A stretch of 61,087 bases of DNA, taken from contig CAKPCA010000007.1 in NCBI GenBank assembly GCA_934141145.1, positions 1 to 61,087 on the forward strand, read 5' to 3'. Made by a program: the position numbers and the translations under genes. How positions within the stretch are numbered: position 1 is the stretch's first letter; the number at the start of each line of letters is the position of its first letter. The notes beneath the pieces are model-generated. The model saw nothing but the letters and a program-made list of their open reading frames with translations, made no database searches and was not told the origin of the DNA. Positions 15,730 through 25,400 of this stretch are shown here, in pieces. This stretch comes from an uncultured Bacilli bacterium (GTDB lineage: Bacteria > Bacillota_I > Bacilli_A > RF39 > UBA660).

Positions 15730-16202
15730 AAATCTTCACTCCAATTTTTTATTTGAATACTTCCAACATTTTCAAAATTCAATTTTTGATAATAATTATT
15801 TAATTTTTTATTATCAGAAACACAATCTAATCTTAAGTACTCTTTTTTATTTTTTTTAGCTTCTTTTTGCGCAAAATCAATCATTATTTTTCCTAGACCA
15901 TTTTCACCTATTTTCGCTACAAAATGATGAATATAATATGCTTTTACATTATCACAATCAGACCAATAATCGTAATCCTTTTCTTTAAGCAAAAAACCAC
16001 CTACAACAACACCATCTTTTTTTGCTATAAATAATTTATTTTCTTTCATTTGTTTTTTAAAATATGATACATCAAATCTTACTGGATACGAATGAATTTT
16101 CCATTGATTTATTTTATTATCTTCAAACCATTTACATCTTGAAAGAATTATTTCGTGATACTCCTCTAAATCATCTTCTTTAGCTTTTTCAATATTATAC
16201 AT
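15711..16202 (-). CDS. GNAT-family N-acetyltransferase
   Basis: A 163-aa protein. The acetyl-CoA region is near HHFVAKIGENGLGKIMIDFAQKEA (the loop variant is GENGLG), followed by LRLDCVSDNKKLNNYYQKLNFENVG, the usual GNAT C-terminal strand-helix pattern. It transfers an acyl group to an amine, perhaps on a small molecule given its partners. The start ATG is 1 nt beyond the MFS stop codon, and the gene overlaps the amidotransferase gene, so all three are translationally coupled. Substrate unknown. Confidence 0.88.
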   Translation of the reverse strand: MYNIEKAKEDDLEEYHEIILSRCKWFEDNKINQWKIHSYPVRFDVSYFKKQMKENKLFIAKKDGVVVGGFLLKEKDYDYWSDCDNVKAYYIHHFVAKIGENGLGKIMIDFAQKEAKKNKKEYLRLDCVSDNKKLNNYYQKLNFENVGSIQIKNWSEDLWQIKL

Positions 16203-16203
16203 C

Positions 16204-17421
16204 TTATTTTTTTTCCCTTACTAACCTATATACTTTATAAATTATAACAATAAAAGAAATTGATAGAATTAAAAGTAATGATATAACATAAACATAATTT
16301 AGTTTTATAAGCATACTTGCAACTATAGTACTATATATTAAAGTGAAGATTTTTCTTGTGAAATTAATGTAATTGACAATTTTATCATGTACTTTTTCAC
16401 TACTATTTTCAAATAATGTTTTCCTCATAAAGTTATCAAATGGATCCCTAATAAATAAAAACATAAAAAATCCTAAAGCCATTATATATATTCCATAAAT
16501 ACTTTCTATGAAATGTCCAACTAGTAATAATATAAATGCTAAAACAAGACCAAATTCTAAAGTATACAGCATTTTTTCCTTATACTTATTATATATTTTT
16601 AAAAATAATAAATTAGATAATAATCTTGAAATTCTAGAAATAAATATAAATATACTCATATATATTGCGACTTTATCTAGTTTAAATAAATTTTGTAAAT
16701 CAAATTGAATGAATAATTTACTATTTTTTTGTCCACAACAAATCATAGCATAAAATAATCCATATAAAATTATCATCAAAATTATTTCTTTAGAAAAATT
16801 ATTTTTAGTATAATTTTTTTCAGTAACTTCTGATTCATTAAAATTAATAGGTACTTCATAAATAAAATTAGTTAAAATGATATTTATAAAACATACTAAT
16901 AAACAAATTATCATAGGAATATATGGATTAATATTAAACATAAAACCTGATATTATTGAAATAAATAAAGTTATTAATGAATATATTGTACTTCCTTTAG
17001 TTTGATAATTAATATACTCTTCAGACCTATTTAAATACTTTAAGTCTTTAATTAAGATTACATTATCCATATTTTTAAATACAAAACCAATAACATAACA
17101 TAATTCTGCAATTAAAAAACCAATATAATTTGTAGAAATTGTATTTAATAACACAGATATAAATAGTAACGTTACACCAAGTTTTACAGAATTTAAATTA
17201 CCTATTTTTCTTACTATTTTAACTAAAATAAGTTGGAAGATTATTCCAACAATTGTACCTATTGCCTCTATTGAATTAATTTGAGCTGCTGATAAATTTT
17301 TAACAGTTGTTAGAAATAATGTATTTATAGCAATCCAAAATATTAAATCAGCAGTAAGTCCGTAAAATATAGGATATATATTAATACTTCTGTTTAATTT
17401 TTTATAATTTACATTATCCAA
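16204..17421 (-). CDS. MFS transporter
   Basis: A 405-aa polytopic protein with about 12 hydrophobic helices and a central basic loop near residue 200, as in the major facilitator superfamily (MFS_1). The start is TTG at 17421, supported by AAGGAG nine nt upstream; the nearby ATG is out of frame. It heads an operon with GNAT and glutamine-amidotransferase genes. A drug or amino-acid-derivative efflux role is plausible, but no substrate motif is recognisable. A TATAAT-like element lies upstream near 17443-17452, divergent from the FtsK-like gene. Confidence 0.82.
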   Translation of the reverse strand: MDNVNYKKLNRSINIYPIFYGLTADLIFWIAINTLFLTTVKNLSAAQINSIEAIGTIVGIIFQLILVKIVRKIGNLNSVKLGVTLLFISVLLNTISTNYIGFLIAELCYVIGFVFKNMDNVILIKDLKYLNRSEEYINYQTKGSTIYSLITLFISIISGFMFNINPYIPMIICLLVCFINIILTNFIYEVPINFNESEVTEKNYTKNNFSKEIILMIILYGLFYAMICCGQKNSKLFIQFDLQNLFKLDKVAIYMSIFIFISRISRLLSNLLFLKIYNKYKEKMLYTLEFGLVLAFILLLVGHFIESIYGIYIMALGFFMFLFIRDPFDNFMRKTLFENSSEKVHDKIVNYINFTRKIFTLIYSTIVASMLIKLNYVYVISLLLILSISFIVIIYKVYRLVREKK

Positions 17422-17545
17422 TAATACCTACTCCTTACTACATATAATTATATCATATCATATTGACTTTTTTTAAATTTAATTCAATTATATTTATTTT
17501 TTTACTCTAGTAGTATATAATTCAATTAACAAGGAGATAAAAATT

Positions 17546-18697
17546 ATGTTTTGTACTAATTGTGGTACATCTGTAAAAAAGAATATCAATAAAATTGAAA
17601 ATCTAGTAATAAAAGAAAATAATATTAACGACATTGTTAATGATTATGTACTTCCACCATTTTATTTAATAAAAAATCAAGTATCAAAGGATTTTATAAC
17701 AATTAATACTAATTTGAAACATGGATATATTCCAATTGGAATTTCTGATTCTGGATATATAACAAAAGATTTAGATAAAATCTCAAACATATTAATTGGA
17801 GGTACTGTAGCATCTGGTAAAACAACATATATTAATTTTTTAATATCTTCGATTATAGTCAACTACAAACCTAATGAAGTCAAATTAATAATTGTTGATT
17901 CAAAACATATTGATTATGAACAATACAATAATATTCCACATATGTTAATGCCTACAATTTTTTCTGAATATACTTTTTTAAAAACACTAATGATATTATC
18001 AGAGGAAATGAATAAAAGGTATGATTGTTTAAAAAAATTGAAACTAACAAATATAAAAAATTATAATGATATAAACAATGGAAAAAAATGGTCTAGAATT
18101 ATAGTTATAATTGATGAATATACATACTATTCTAATAACGAAATGATAACTAAATATATAGAAAGCATTGTTCCATATGGATATAAAGTTGGAATACATT
18201 TATTTCTTGTTGTTAATAGACCAAGTACGGATATTATACCATCTATAGTAAGTTCTTTTTTCCCTGACAGAATTGCATTTAGAACAACAACTTCAAGGGA
18301 TTCATCTTTAATAATCAATACAAAAGGTGCTGAAAAATTAATACCTCCCTATGAATTTCTTTCTAATATTAATGAAAAACAAATAATAAAGACACCTTAT
18401 ATTTGTGATGAAGATATTAAAGAATTAATTGATTTTGCAAAGGCACAAAAAAAAGATACAGACTATAATTTTATAATAGAAAATACAGATGAAACATATG
18501 ATGAACCCCTTTATGACGATATAGTTGAATATGTTACATCAGTAGGAATGGCAAGTGCATCATTAATCCAAAGAAGGTTTAAACTTGGTTATAACAGATC
18601 TGCAAGAGCAATTGATTTACTTGAAGAAAGAGGTATCATTGGACCTGATAATGGATCAAATCCAAGAAAAGTTTTAATAAAAAATACACATGAATAA
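17546..18697 (+). CDS. Soluble FtsK/SpoIIIE-like DNA motor with gamma domain
   Basis: A 383-aa protein. Residues 1-10 (MFCTNCGTSV) carry a Cys pair like a half zinc ribbon. Residues ~60-300 are the FtsK motor: GIPIG-like IPIGIS, Walker A GGTVASGKTT (85-94; the usual GATGSGKS is altered) and Walker B IIVIIDE (185-191). Residues 321-378 are an FtsK gamma winged helix (MASASLIQRRFKLGYNRSARAIDLLEERG), the part that reads orienting DNA sequences. There is no membrane domain and no long linker. Length is half that of a true FtsK. It may be an accessory translocase rather than the division protein. The stop codon lies in the loop of its terminator. Confidence 0.85.
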   Translation: MFCTNCGTSVKKNINKIENLVIKENNINDIVNDYVLPPFYLIKNQVSKDFITINTNLKHGYIPIGISDSGYITKDLDKISNILIGGTVASGKTTYINFLISSIIVNYKPNEVKLIIVDSKHIDYEQYNNIPHMLMPTIFSEYTFLKTLMILSEEMNKRYDCLKKLKLTNIKNYNDINNGKKWSRIIVIIDEYTYYSNNEMITKYIESIVPYGYKVGIHLFLVVNRPSTDIIPSIVSSFFPDRIAFRTTTSRDSSLIINTKGAEKLIPPYEFLSNINEKQIIKTPYICDEDIKELIDFAKAQKKDTDYNFIIENTDETYDEPLYDDIVEYVTSVGMASASLIQRRFKLGYNRSARAIDLLEERGIIGPDNGSNPRKVLIKNTHE

Positions 18698-18713
18698 CAT
18701 ATGTATTTTTTAT
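18683..18713. terminator. Convergent terminator, stop codon in loop
   Basis: Stem AATACACATG (18683-18692) and CATATGTATT (18698-18707) with one mismatch, then TTTTT. It serves the FtsK-like gene and, on the other strand, may serve the deformylase gene. Confidence 0.75.
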
Positions 18714-19360
18714 TAGGAATTTTTCAATACTTTTTTCTTACTTTTTTCTTGTTTTAATGTTTCAAAATCACCTGTTTTACTATAAATTTTATATTTATGC
18801 GATTGTCTCCAAATTTTTCTCTCTTCTTCCGGCATTTGGAATAATTCCTCTGCAATATCTATATGTAAGATGCCATCAAGATGATCCATTTCATGAGATA
18901 ATACAGTAGATTCAAAACCTTCGAAAGTTTCAAAATGTTTTTTTCCATTTATATCATAATATTCTACATCTATTTTATATGGTCTTAAAACTCTACCACA
19001 ATTATCCAGGCAGCTTTCACAAGTTTCCCAATAATCGGTTAATCCTTCTTTATTAAGAATAACTGGGTTTATTAAAACTCTAGCTTCATTATAGTTTTTT
19101 TCCTCTTCAGTAATAGAACCAGTATGGATTTTATTTACTATATCTAAATTTGTATTTTTCAAATAAACTAATCTTTTAGGAATACCAAGTTGTACAGCAG
19201 CCATTGCTAATACTCTATTTTGCTTGCAATATTGTTCCAATATATCTATATCAGTAATTAAATTAGTGTCATTTGTAATATCTACAACCTTTGATATTTG
19301 TCTTAAATAGCTTTCATTTTCTGCAATTGTAATTGATTTAATTTTTTTATTTAATTTCAT
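18713..19360 (-). CDS. def: Peptide deformylase
   Basis: 215 aa from ATG 19360 (AGGTGA upstream; a GTG nine nt earlier overlaps that site). Motif 1 is LAMAAVQLG (51-59), motif 2 is ESCLD (115-119) and motif 3 is HEMDH (156-160). C117, H156 and H160 bind the metal and E157 is catalytic. The enzyme removes the formyl group from nascent proteins. Motif 2 departs from the canonical EGCLS, with Ser for Gly, and the protein has a Lys-rich C-terminal tail of about 30 residues, making it longer than usual. A divergent but apparently functional PDF; whether it is the main copy is unknown. Confidence 0.85.
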   Translation of the reverse strand: MKLNKKIKSITIAENESYLRQISKVVDITNDTNLITDIDILEQYCKQNRVLAMAAVQLGIPKRLVYLKNTNLDIVNKIHTGSITEEEKNYNEARVLINPVILNKEGLTDYWETCESCLDNCGRVLRPYKIDVEYYDINGKKHFETFEGFESTVLSHEMDHLDGILHIDIAEELFQMPEEERKIWRQSHKYKIYSKTGDFETLKQEKSKKKVLKNS

Positions 19361-19455
19361 TTTAATCACCTATCCTTATTCTAATTCATATACATAATGA
19401 AGTCAATATTTATACATTATTTCTAATATATAATGTATTATATTTAAATGTATTT

Positions 19456-20148
19456 TTATTTAATACTTAACAATATTTTATTCATAATATCTGCGACCTT
19501 TTTAGAACTTTCTTCTAAAAATTCTTCATAGTCTTTCACATTTTCATTATTTGGTACATCTGATATACTTCTAATTATTAGAAATGGAATTTTACTTAAA
19601 TAACATACTTGTGCAATTGCTGCCCCCTCCATTTCTACACATAATGCGTTAAATTTATTATTAATTTTTTTACTCATCATATAATCTGTACAAAATATAT
19701 CTCCTGATGCAACTATTCCTTTATAATATTTTATATTATTTTTACTTAGTACTTCTTCACTTAAATTAAGTAAATAGTCATTTGAATTTATATATACTCC
19801 TGTATTTGGAATATAACCTTTTTCATGATTAAATGCTGTTATATCAAAATCATGTTGAACTAGTTTTTCACCGAGTATAACATCACCAACAATTAGGTTA
19901 TCACTTATACCTCCTGCAACACCAATATTAAATATATAATCAGTCTCTAATTTGTCTATTAATATTTGTGTACATCTTGCAGCATTTACTTTCCCTACAC
20001 CACTTTCTACTAATATACATATATTATTATTAATTGTTCCTTCGTAAAATTTTAAGTCAAATATATTATAACTTTTAGTAATTTTTATATATTTTTTTAA
20101 TTCTCTTAATTCTTCATCCATTGCAAAGATTATACCTATTTTTTTCAT
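19456..20148 (-). CDS. mtnN: 5'-methylthioadenosine/S-adenosylhomocysteine nucleosidase
   Basis: A 230-aa protein of normal family length. The N-terminus MKKIGIIFAMDEELREL has the catalytic Glu (E12), and the C-terminal RSISDVPNNENVKDYEEF has the catalytic Asp. ESGVGKVNAARCTQ and NIGVAGGIS are family signatures, and CVEMEGAAIAQVCY binds substrate. It splits adenine from MTA, SAH or 5'-deoxyadenosine in methyl-group recycling. The start is preceded by AGAGGT. It is separate from the surface-protein operon, which ends in a terminator just upstream. Confidence 0.95.
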   Translation of the reverse strand: MKKIGIIFAMDEELRELKKYIKITKSYNIFDLKFYEGTINNNICILVESGVGKVNAARCTQILIDKLETDYIFNIGVAGGISDNLIVGDVILGEKLVQHDFDITAFNHEKGYIPNTGVYINSNDYLLNLSEEVLSKNNIKYYKGIVASGDIFCTDYMMSKKINNKFNALCVEMEGAAIAQVCYLSKIPFLIIRSISDVPNNENVKDYEEFLEESSKKVADIMNKILLSIK

Positions 20149-20173
20149 ACTTATACCTCTTTTTAATTATAAC

Positions 20174-20200
20174 AAAAAATAACTTCTTTTAGAAGTTATT
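20174..20200 (-). terminator. Terminator of the cohesin/dockerin operon
   Basis: A 10-bp stem AATAACTTCT/AGAAGTTATT (20178-20187 and 20191-20200) with a T6 tail on the minus strand. The stop codon at 20196-20198 is within the stem. Confidence 0.9.
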
Positions 20201-20693
20201 TTGTACTTTCTGATGTATTTTCAAATCCACAGTCAAGTTCTACTTTTATAGTATAATCTTTCTTACCATATGGACTTTTTGGATATATAATTGCTCTTGT
20301 ACTAGTTGTATTACATGCAGTTCCTTTTTCATTTTTAAATGTTTTAATAGTTTCAGCATTTTTTTCTTCATTATATCTAGATAAGTTATCAAGATTTATT
20401 TTAATACCAACATCTTTGAATTTAGATAAGAATTCTGTTACTTCTTCATTTGTTTTGTTTTTTGATATTTCAGTATAATAGAAATCTGTATAAAATTCTT
20501 CTCCCATTTTTGTTAAACTATTATTTAACTTATCTTCTAATGATAATCTAGAACCTCTTGTAAGGAATAATATTACTGCAAATATAATTATTAATCCTGC
20601 GGCTAATGCAATTATTTGAATCATTTTTGTTTTTGTATTTGTATTATTTTTATTTTCTACTTCTGTAGTTTTATTTGTTTCTTTCTTTGTCAT
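20196..20693 (-). CDS. Small membrane-anchored protein of the surface operon
   Basis: A 165-aa protein, not recognised. Residues 1-23 are polar and Lys/Asn/Thr-rich, residues ~24-45 form one membrane helix (IIALAAGLIIIFAVILFL), and the rest is a soluble domain with two Cys (GTACNTT and LDCGF) that could form a disulphide outside the cell. The gene begins 4 nt after the cohesin-like protein's stop codon and is the last of a three-gene operon, so a role in assembling or displaying the giant protein is a reasonable inference. No catalytic motif is visible. Confidence 0.7.
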   Translation of the reverse strand: MTKKETNKTTEVENKNNTNTKTKMIQIIALAAGLIIIFAVILFLTRGSRLSLEDKLNNSLTKMGEEFYTDFYYTEISKNKTNEEVTEFLSKFKDVGIKINLDNLSRYNEEKNAETIKTFKNEKGTACNTTSTRAIIYPKSPYGKKDYTIKVELDCGFENTSESTK

Positions 20694-20697
20694 AGTA

Positions 20698-22464
20698 TCA
20701 CTTCTTTCTATAATTTTCTGTTATTTTGTATTCTTTTTCAACCTCTTCATTACCTAGTACACCATTTTGTACTATTGTTACTTCTTTTTTTACTTCGGAA
20801 ACTGATTCATCATTTAACACATTTTGCATTACCATATTATTACCTAGACCATCATCTTCATGTTTAGGAACATATGCATCATTCATATTGTTACTTGAAT
20901 TATATAATATTATATCACTGTTGTCAATATTATCATGTACCTCTTTTGGGTATTGTATAACATTTCCTTCTGAATATTTTATAATTTTTGTTTTTTCTAA
21001 ATCATCTAATAGTTTTCTATTTTTTCTATGCAAATATAGCATTAATAATATTATAAATAATGTTAATAGTAGTGCTAATAATAATAACCAATAATCCTTT
21101 AAGAAGTTAAGAACGAAGTTATTACTTTCTTTTTCAACTTCTATAGTATAACTTTTAGTAAATCCATTTTTATCTGTTACTTCTACTATTACAGTATTAT
21201 TTCCATCTTTTAGAGTCGTATCACCTTTTATCTTAACTGTAGATCCATTACTTGATGGAATCGCACTAATATCTAGTTTATCAGTATTTTTATCTACCTT
21301 TATTTTATAATCATCTTTTCCTTCTTTTAATATATCTTTATCGTTTACAATTAATTCTTTTAAATCAGTATCACTTTTGTACTCACTTCTTTTTACATTA
21401 ATAGTATAAACCTTAACAGATGAATCTTCTGCAGTTACAGTTATTGTGATTGTATTATTTTTACCTACTTCTAAATTTTTTAAATTTCCATTTGAAATAC
21501 TTACCTTAGCTTTTGAATCTTCTGATTCTGCGCCCACATTTATACTTGATACATCAAATGGTAATGTTACATCATAATTAGTTTTATCTTTTGAAAACTC
21601 TAATCCTGGTATACCTGTTATATTTTTTAGATAATTATTATCTGATTTTTTTGTATCATCTTTACTAGGATTTGTTTCAGAAGGTTTAGTTTCTTCTTTT
21701 TTTCTTGTAACTTCAATACTGTAAGTTTTTTTAGTACCATCTTCTGCTTTAACTTCTACAATTACATTATTTTTACCAACAGATAATGAAGATACTCCTG
21801 ATATAGAAATATTAGCTTTACTATCTTGTGCAGTTGCATTTACTGTTAATTTTTTTACATTATTTGGTACTGTTAATTTATATGATGTTGTATTTGGATT
21901 AAAAGTTGGTGTTATATTATAACCATTTACTGATAAACCTGATAGATTTGCATTATTAGATTTTGTTACTGAATTTTCTTTTATTGTTATAGTTTTTGTT
22001 ACTGGGCTTGCATTTAATGATTCTCCAGAACTTGTTGATCCTTTTATATTAGTTACTTCTATTTTAGTATTTGCTAAGTCTATGCTCTTTACTTTAAATA
22101 CTACTTTAAATATTTCTACATCTGATTTTTTCGTATTTGCTGGTGGTTCATCATCATACCCTAAAAATGTTATTTTATTTTCTGGATTTGATTTATATAT
22201 GTTCCAACCTGATATACTACTTGTAATGCTTACAAATTCTAATCTTGTTGAATCATAATTTATAGTTCCTGAATAACCAGAAAAACCATTTTTTATTGAT
22301 GAAATATTTTTTGCATAGAAAGTAAGAGTAATATTACTTCCTTTTGCTGCTGTACTAGGTGAATCTATACTCATTGTATAAGATTGTTGTGCATGTACAT
22401 TAATAGTAAATGTTAAGCTAAATACTATTAATAATGTTAGTATTATATTCTTAATTTTTTTCAT
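20698..22464 (-). CDS. Membrane-anchored cohesin-like protein with cadherin-like repeats
   Basis: 588 aa from ATG 22464 (AAGGAGGGAG lies within the end of the upstream gene). A signal peptide ends near VHAQQ. Residues ~27-165 resemble a cohesin domain: GSNITLTFYAKN, GTINYDSTRLEFVSIT and EIFKVVFKVK. Three Cadherin-like beta-sandwich repeats (PF12733 type) follow, then one membrane helix (WLLLLALLLTLFIILLMLYL) and a basic plus acidic cytosolic tail of about 90 residues. It is therefore a cell-bound receptor whose cohesin-like domain faces outward. Coupled by 1 nt to the dockerin-bearing giant gene, it is the natural anchor for that dockerin. Specific binding is inference. Confidence 0.82.
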   Translation of the reverse strand: MKKIKNIILTLLIVFSLTFTINVHAQQSYTMSIDSPSTAAKGSNITLTFYAKNISSIKNGFSGYSGTINYDSTRLEFVSITSSISGWNIYKSNPENKITFLGYDDEPPANTKKSDVEIFKVVFKVKSIDLANTKIEVTNIKGSTSSGESLNASPVTKTITIKENSVTKSNNANLSGLSVNGYNITPTFNPNTTSYKLTVPNNVKKLTVNATAQDSKANISISGVSSLSVGKNNVIVEVKAEDGTKKTYSIEVTRKKEETKPSETNPSKDDTKKSDNNYLKNITGIPGLEFSKDKTNYDVTLPFDVSSINVGAESEDSKAKVSISNGNLKNLEVGKNNTITITVTAEDSSVKVYTINVKRSEYKSDTDLKELIVNDKDILKEGKDDYKIKVDKNTDKLDISAIPSSNGSTVKIKGDTTLKDGNNTVIVEVTDKNGFTKSYTIEVEKESNNFVLNFLKDYWLLLLALLLTLFIILLMLYLHRKNRKLLDDLEKTKIIKYSEGNVIQYPKEVHDNIDNSDIILYNSSNNMNDAYVPKHEDDGLGNNMVMQNVLNDESVSEVKKEVTIVQNGVLGNEEVEKEYKITENYRKK

Positions 22465-22465
22465 A

Positions 22466-25400
22466 TTACTCTCCCTCCTTTGCAAATAAATTATAATTTC
22501 CTAATATATGTTTTCTTATTAATATTAAGTCAGATACTTCACTATTATCATCATTATTTACATCTGATGAAACTAGTTCATACTCATTAAATTCTGTAGT
22601 TTCTAATATATATAATCTGAATTTAATTATATCTGCGACAGTTACTTCACCATCACTATTTATATCTCCCTTTATTATTAATATCTTTGAATCATATTCA
22701 GTACCATTAATAATTAATTTTATCTTATAACCTGTTTTTGCAGTACCACTTGTTACTTCCTTATCATCAAGGTCATATATTTTTAAATATTCTTTTGGAT
22801 TAGTCATTTCAGAAATAACAGTATTTATATCACTATTTTCTTTTATTGTAGTTATATATTTATCAGTTATAGTATGAATATTCGATGTTATTTTCGTTTG
22901 ACCTACAAATACATTTAATGTATATGTTTTTGTTTCGTTGTTTGAATCTGTTACTGCTATTGTTATCTTATTATTTCCAGTAACTAAATTATTATTACCT
23001 TTAATATCTACTTTAGATGATTTACTTTCTGGTATTGCTATTACCTCTAAATTAGATACTGGATTATCAAGTTTCATATTATATTCTAATGTTTCTTTAT
23101 TAAATTCTGGATCTAATGTATATCCTGGAACTTTTAAATATGCTAAATATGAACTTACTATATCACCTTTATTAACTACTACTCTATAAGTATTTTCTTT
23201 ATTATTTGAATCTGTTGTTGTAATTTCAAATACATTTGCACCATCTTTTAAGTTAAATGTTCCTGTACCTGTTATTTTATTTTTACCTGTTGCACTTATA
23301 GTTATATCTGTTTCATCTGTTAAGTCTACTGTATATAATTTTGTATCCTTATTAAATGCTGGACTTAATATTCCTTTATCTACTGTTATTGAATCTAATA
23401 CATTATCTACTTGTGAACCAACATTTACAAATATATTATAAACATTTGTTTCTCCTGATTCACTTGTTACAATTATTTTAAATGCATTTCTACCACTTAC
23501 TAATTTCTTAGTACCATCACCTGTTACTATTTGAGATTCTTCATCTTTTATAGCAGTAATAGTTATTTCATTTATACCTTCTTCTAAGTCTACATTATAT
23601 GCTGTCTCTGTTTTACTAAATGTTGGACTTAATGTTCCTTTATCTACTGTTATTAAACTTAAATATTTATTAGTAGATAGTCCTTTAGTAAATTTTATAG
23701 TATATGTTCTTTCAAGTCCTCCAGTTGTTGAAACAGTTATTTTATGAGTTTGTGGGAATCCAGTTATATTAACTTTTCCATCTCCTGTTACTGTTAATGA
23801 ATTTTGACTCTTAGTTACAACTATATTTACTTCATTTATTTTAGAAGATAATTCTACTTCATAATTTAAAGTATTTTTTTCAAATTCTGGACTTAATGAA
23901 TATCTAGTACCATCATTATCTGTAATAACTATATCAGTTAAATAATTATTAACTTGTGGTTGTCTTGTTACATTTATTAAATATGCTCTTACTGTTTTAT
24001 CTTCTGCGACTACATTTACATATACTTTATTATCTGATCCAACAGTGAAGTTATTGTTACCATCTATTTCTATTTCTGCAGTACTGTCTTCTACTTGTGC
24101 ATTTATCTTTAATGATTCAATTTCATATGGTACTGTAATATTATATGTTAAGTTATTTTTACTAAACTCTGGACTAATTGTTCCTTCATTTACACTTAAT
24201 GATTTTAAATAATTATTATTTGATTTAGCTCTTGTTACTGCAATTTCATATACTTTTACTGAACCATCTTCTGCAGTTACTGTTACATTTAATATATTTT
24301 CTCCTGTTTTTAAAGATATATCTCCTATTCCAGTAACACTTGCAGTTTCATCTTCTAAAGTAGCTTCAATATTAATTTTATCTTTTTCATTTTCTACATT
24401 TAATGAATATTTTAATTCATCTTTATTAAAGCCCTCAACTGTTACTCCATCAATTTTTAAATCTGATAAGTTTTTATTTGATGAAGCATCTCTTAATACA
24501 TTAATTGTATATGTTCTTTTTACATTATTTTCAGCTGCTACATCTATATTAAATTTTTGACTTCCTACTACAAGTGATTTAACTCCATCTCCTGTTATTA
24601 CTGCTTTTGGATGTTCTTTTTCGGCAGTTATTGTCATTATTTTAGTTGCGTTATCAACGTGAACATTATATTCTAATGTATCTTTATTGAACTCTGGGAC
24701 AAGTTCTCCAGGATTTATTGTTAAATTAGATAAATAGTTATTACCAGATGCTTCTTTAGTTATAGTTATTACATATGTTTTTGACTCACCTGATTCACTT
24801 GTTACATCTATATTAAAGTTGTTTACTCCAGATTCTAAAGTTACTACTCCAAGACCTGTTATTGTACTTGTACTAACTTCAGCAGTACCAATTATATTTA
24901 CGCTATCTACAGTACTTGGTACAGTTAATGTATAACTTAAAGTATTTTTATTAAATGTTGGATTAATTGTATATCCTTCTACTTCTAAACTTGATAAATA
25001 GTTATTTGAGTTTGCTTCTCTTGTTACTTTTATTGCATATACTCTTTCTATACCTGATTCACTTGTTACTGTAACTTCAAATGAATTATCACCAATAGAT
25101 AATTTCTTTTCTCCAAAACCTTTTACTTTAGATGTAGTACTATCTAAAGTACCATTAATTGTTATTTTGTCTATATCATTTTTTACTGTTATATTATAAT
25201 CCATCTTTGTTTTTAAGAATGTTTCAATATATTCTTTATTATCGTTATCCTTTACTGATAATGATTGTAAGAAATTATTTGTAGATGGTTGTCTTAATAT
25301 ATTAATTGTATAAACAAGTAAAATTCCATCTTCTGCAGTTACTGTTAGTGTACTTTCATTTTTACCTACTACTAAATTTGTATTACCACTAATTGTATAA

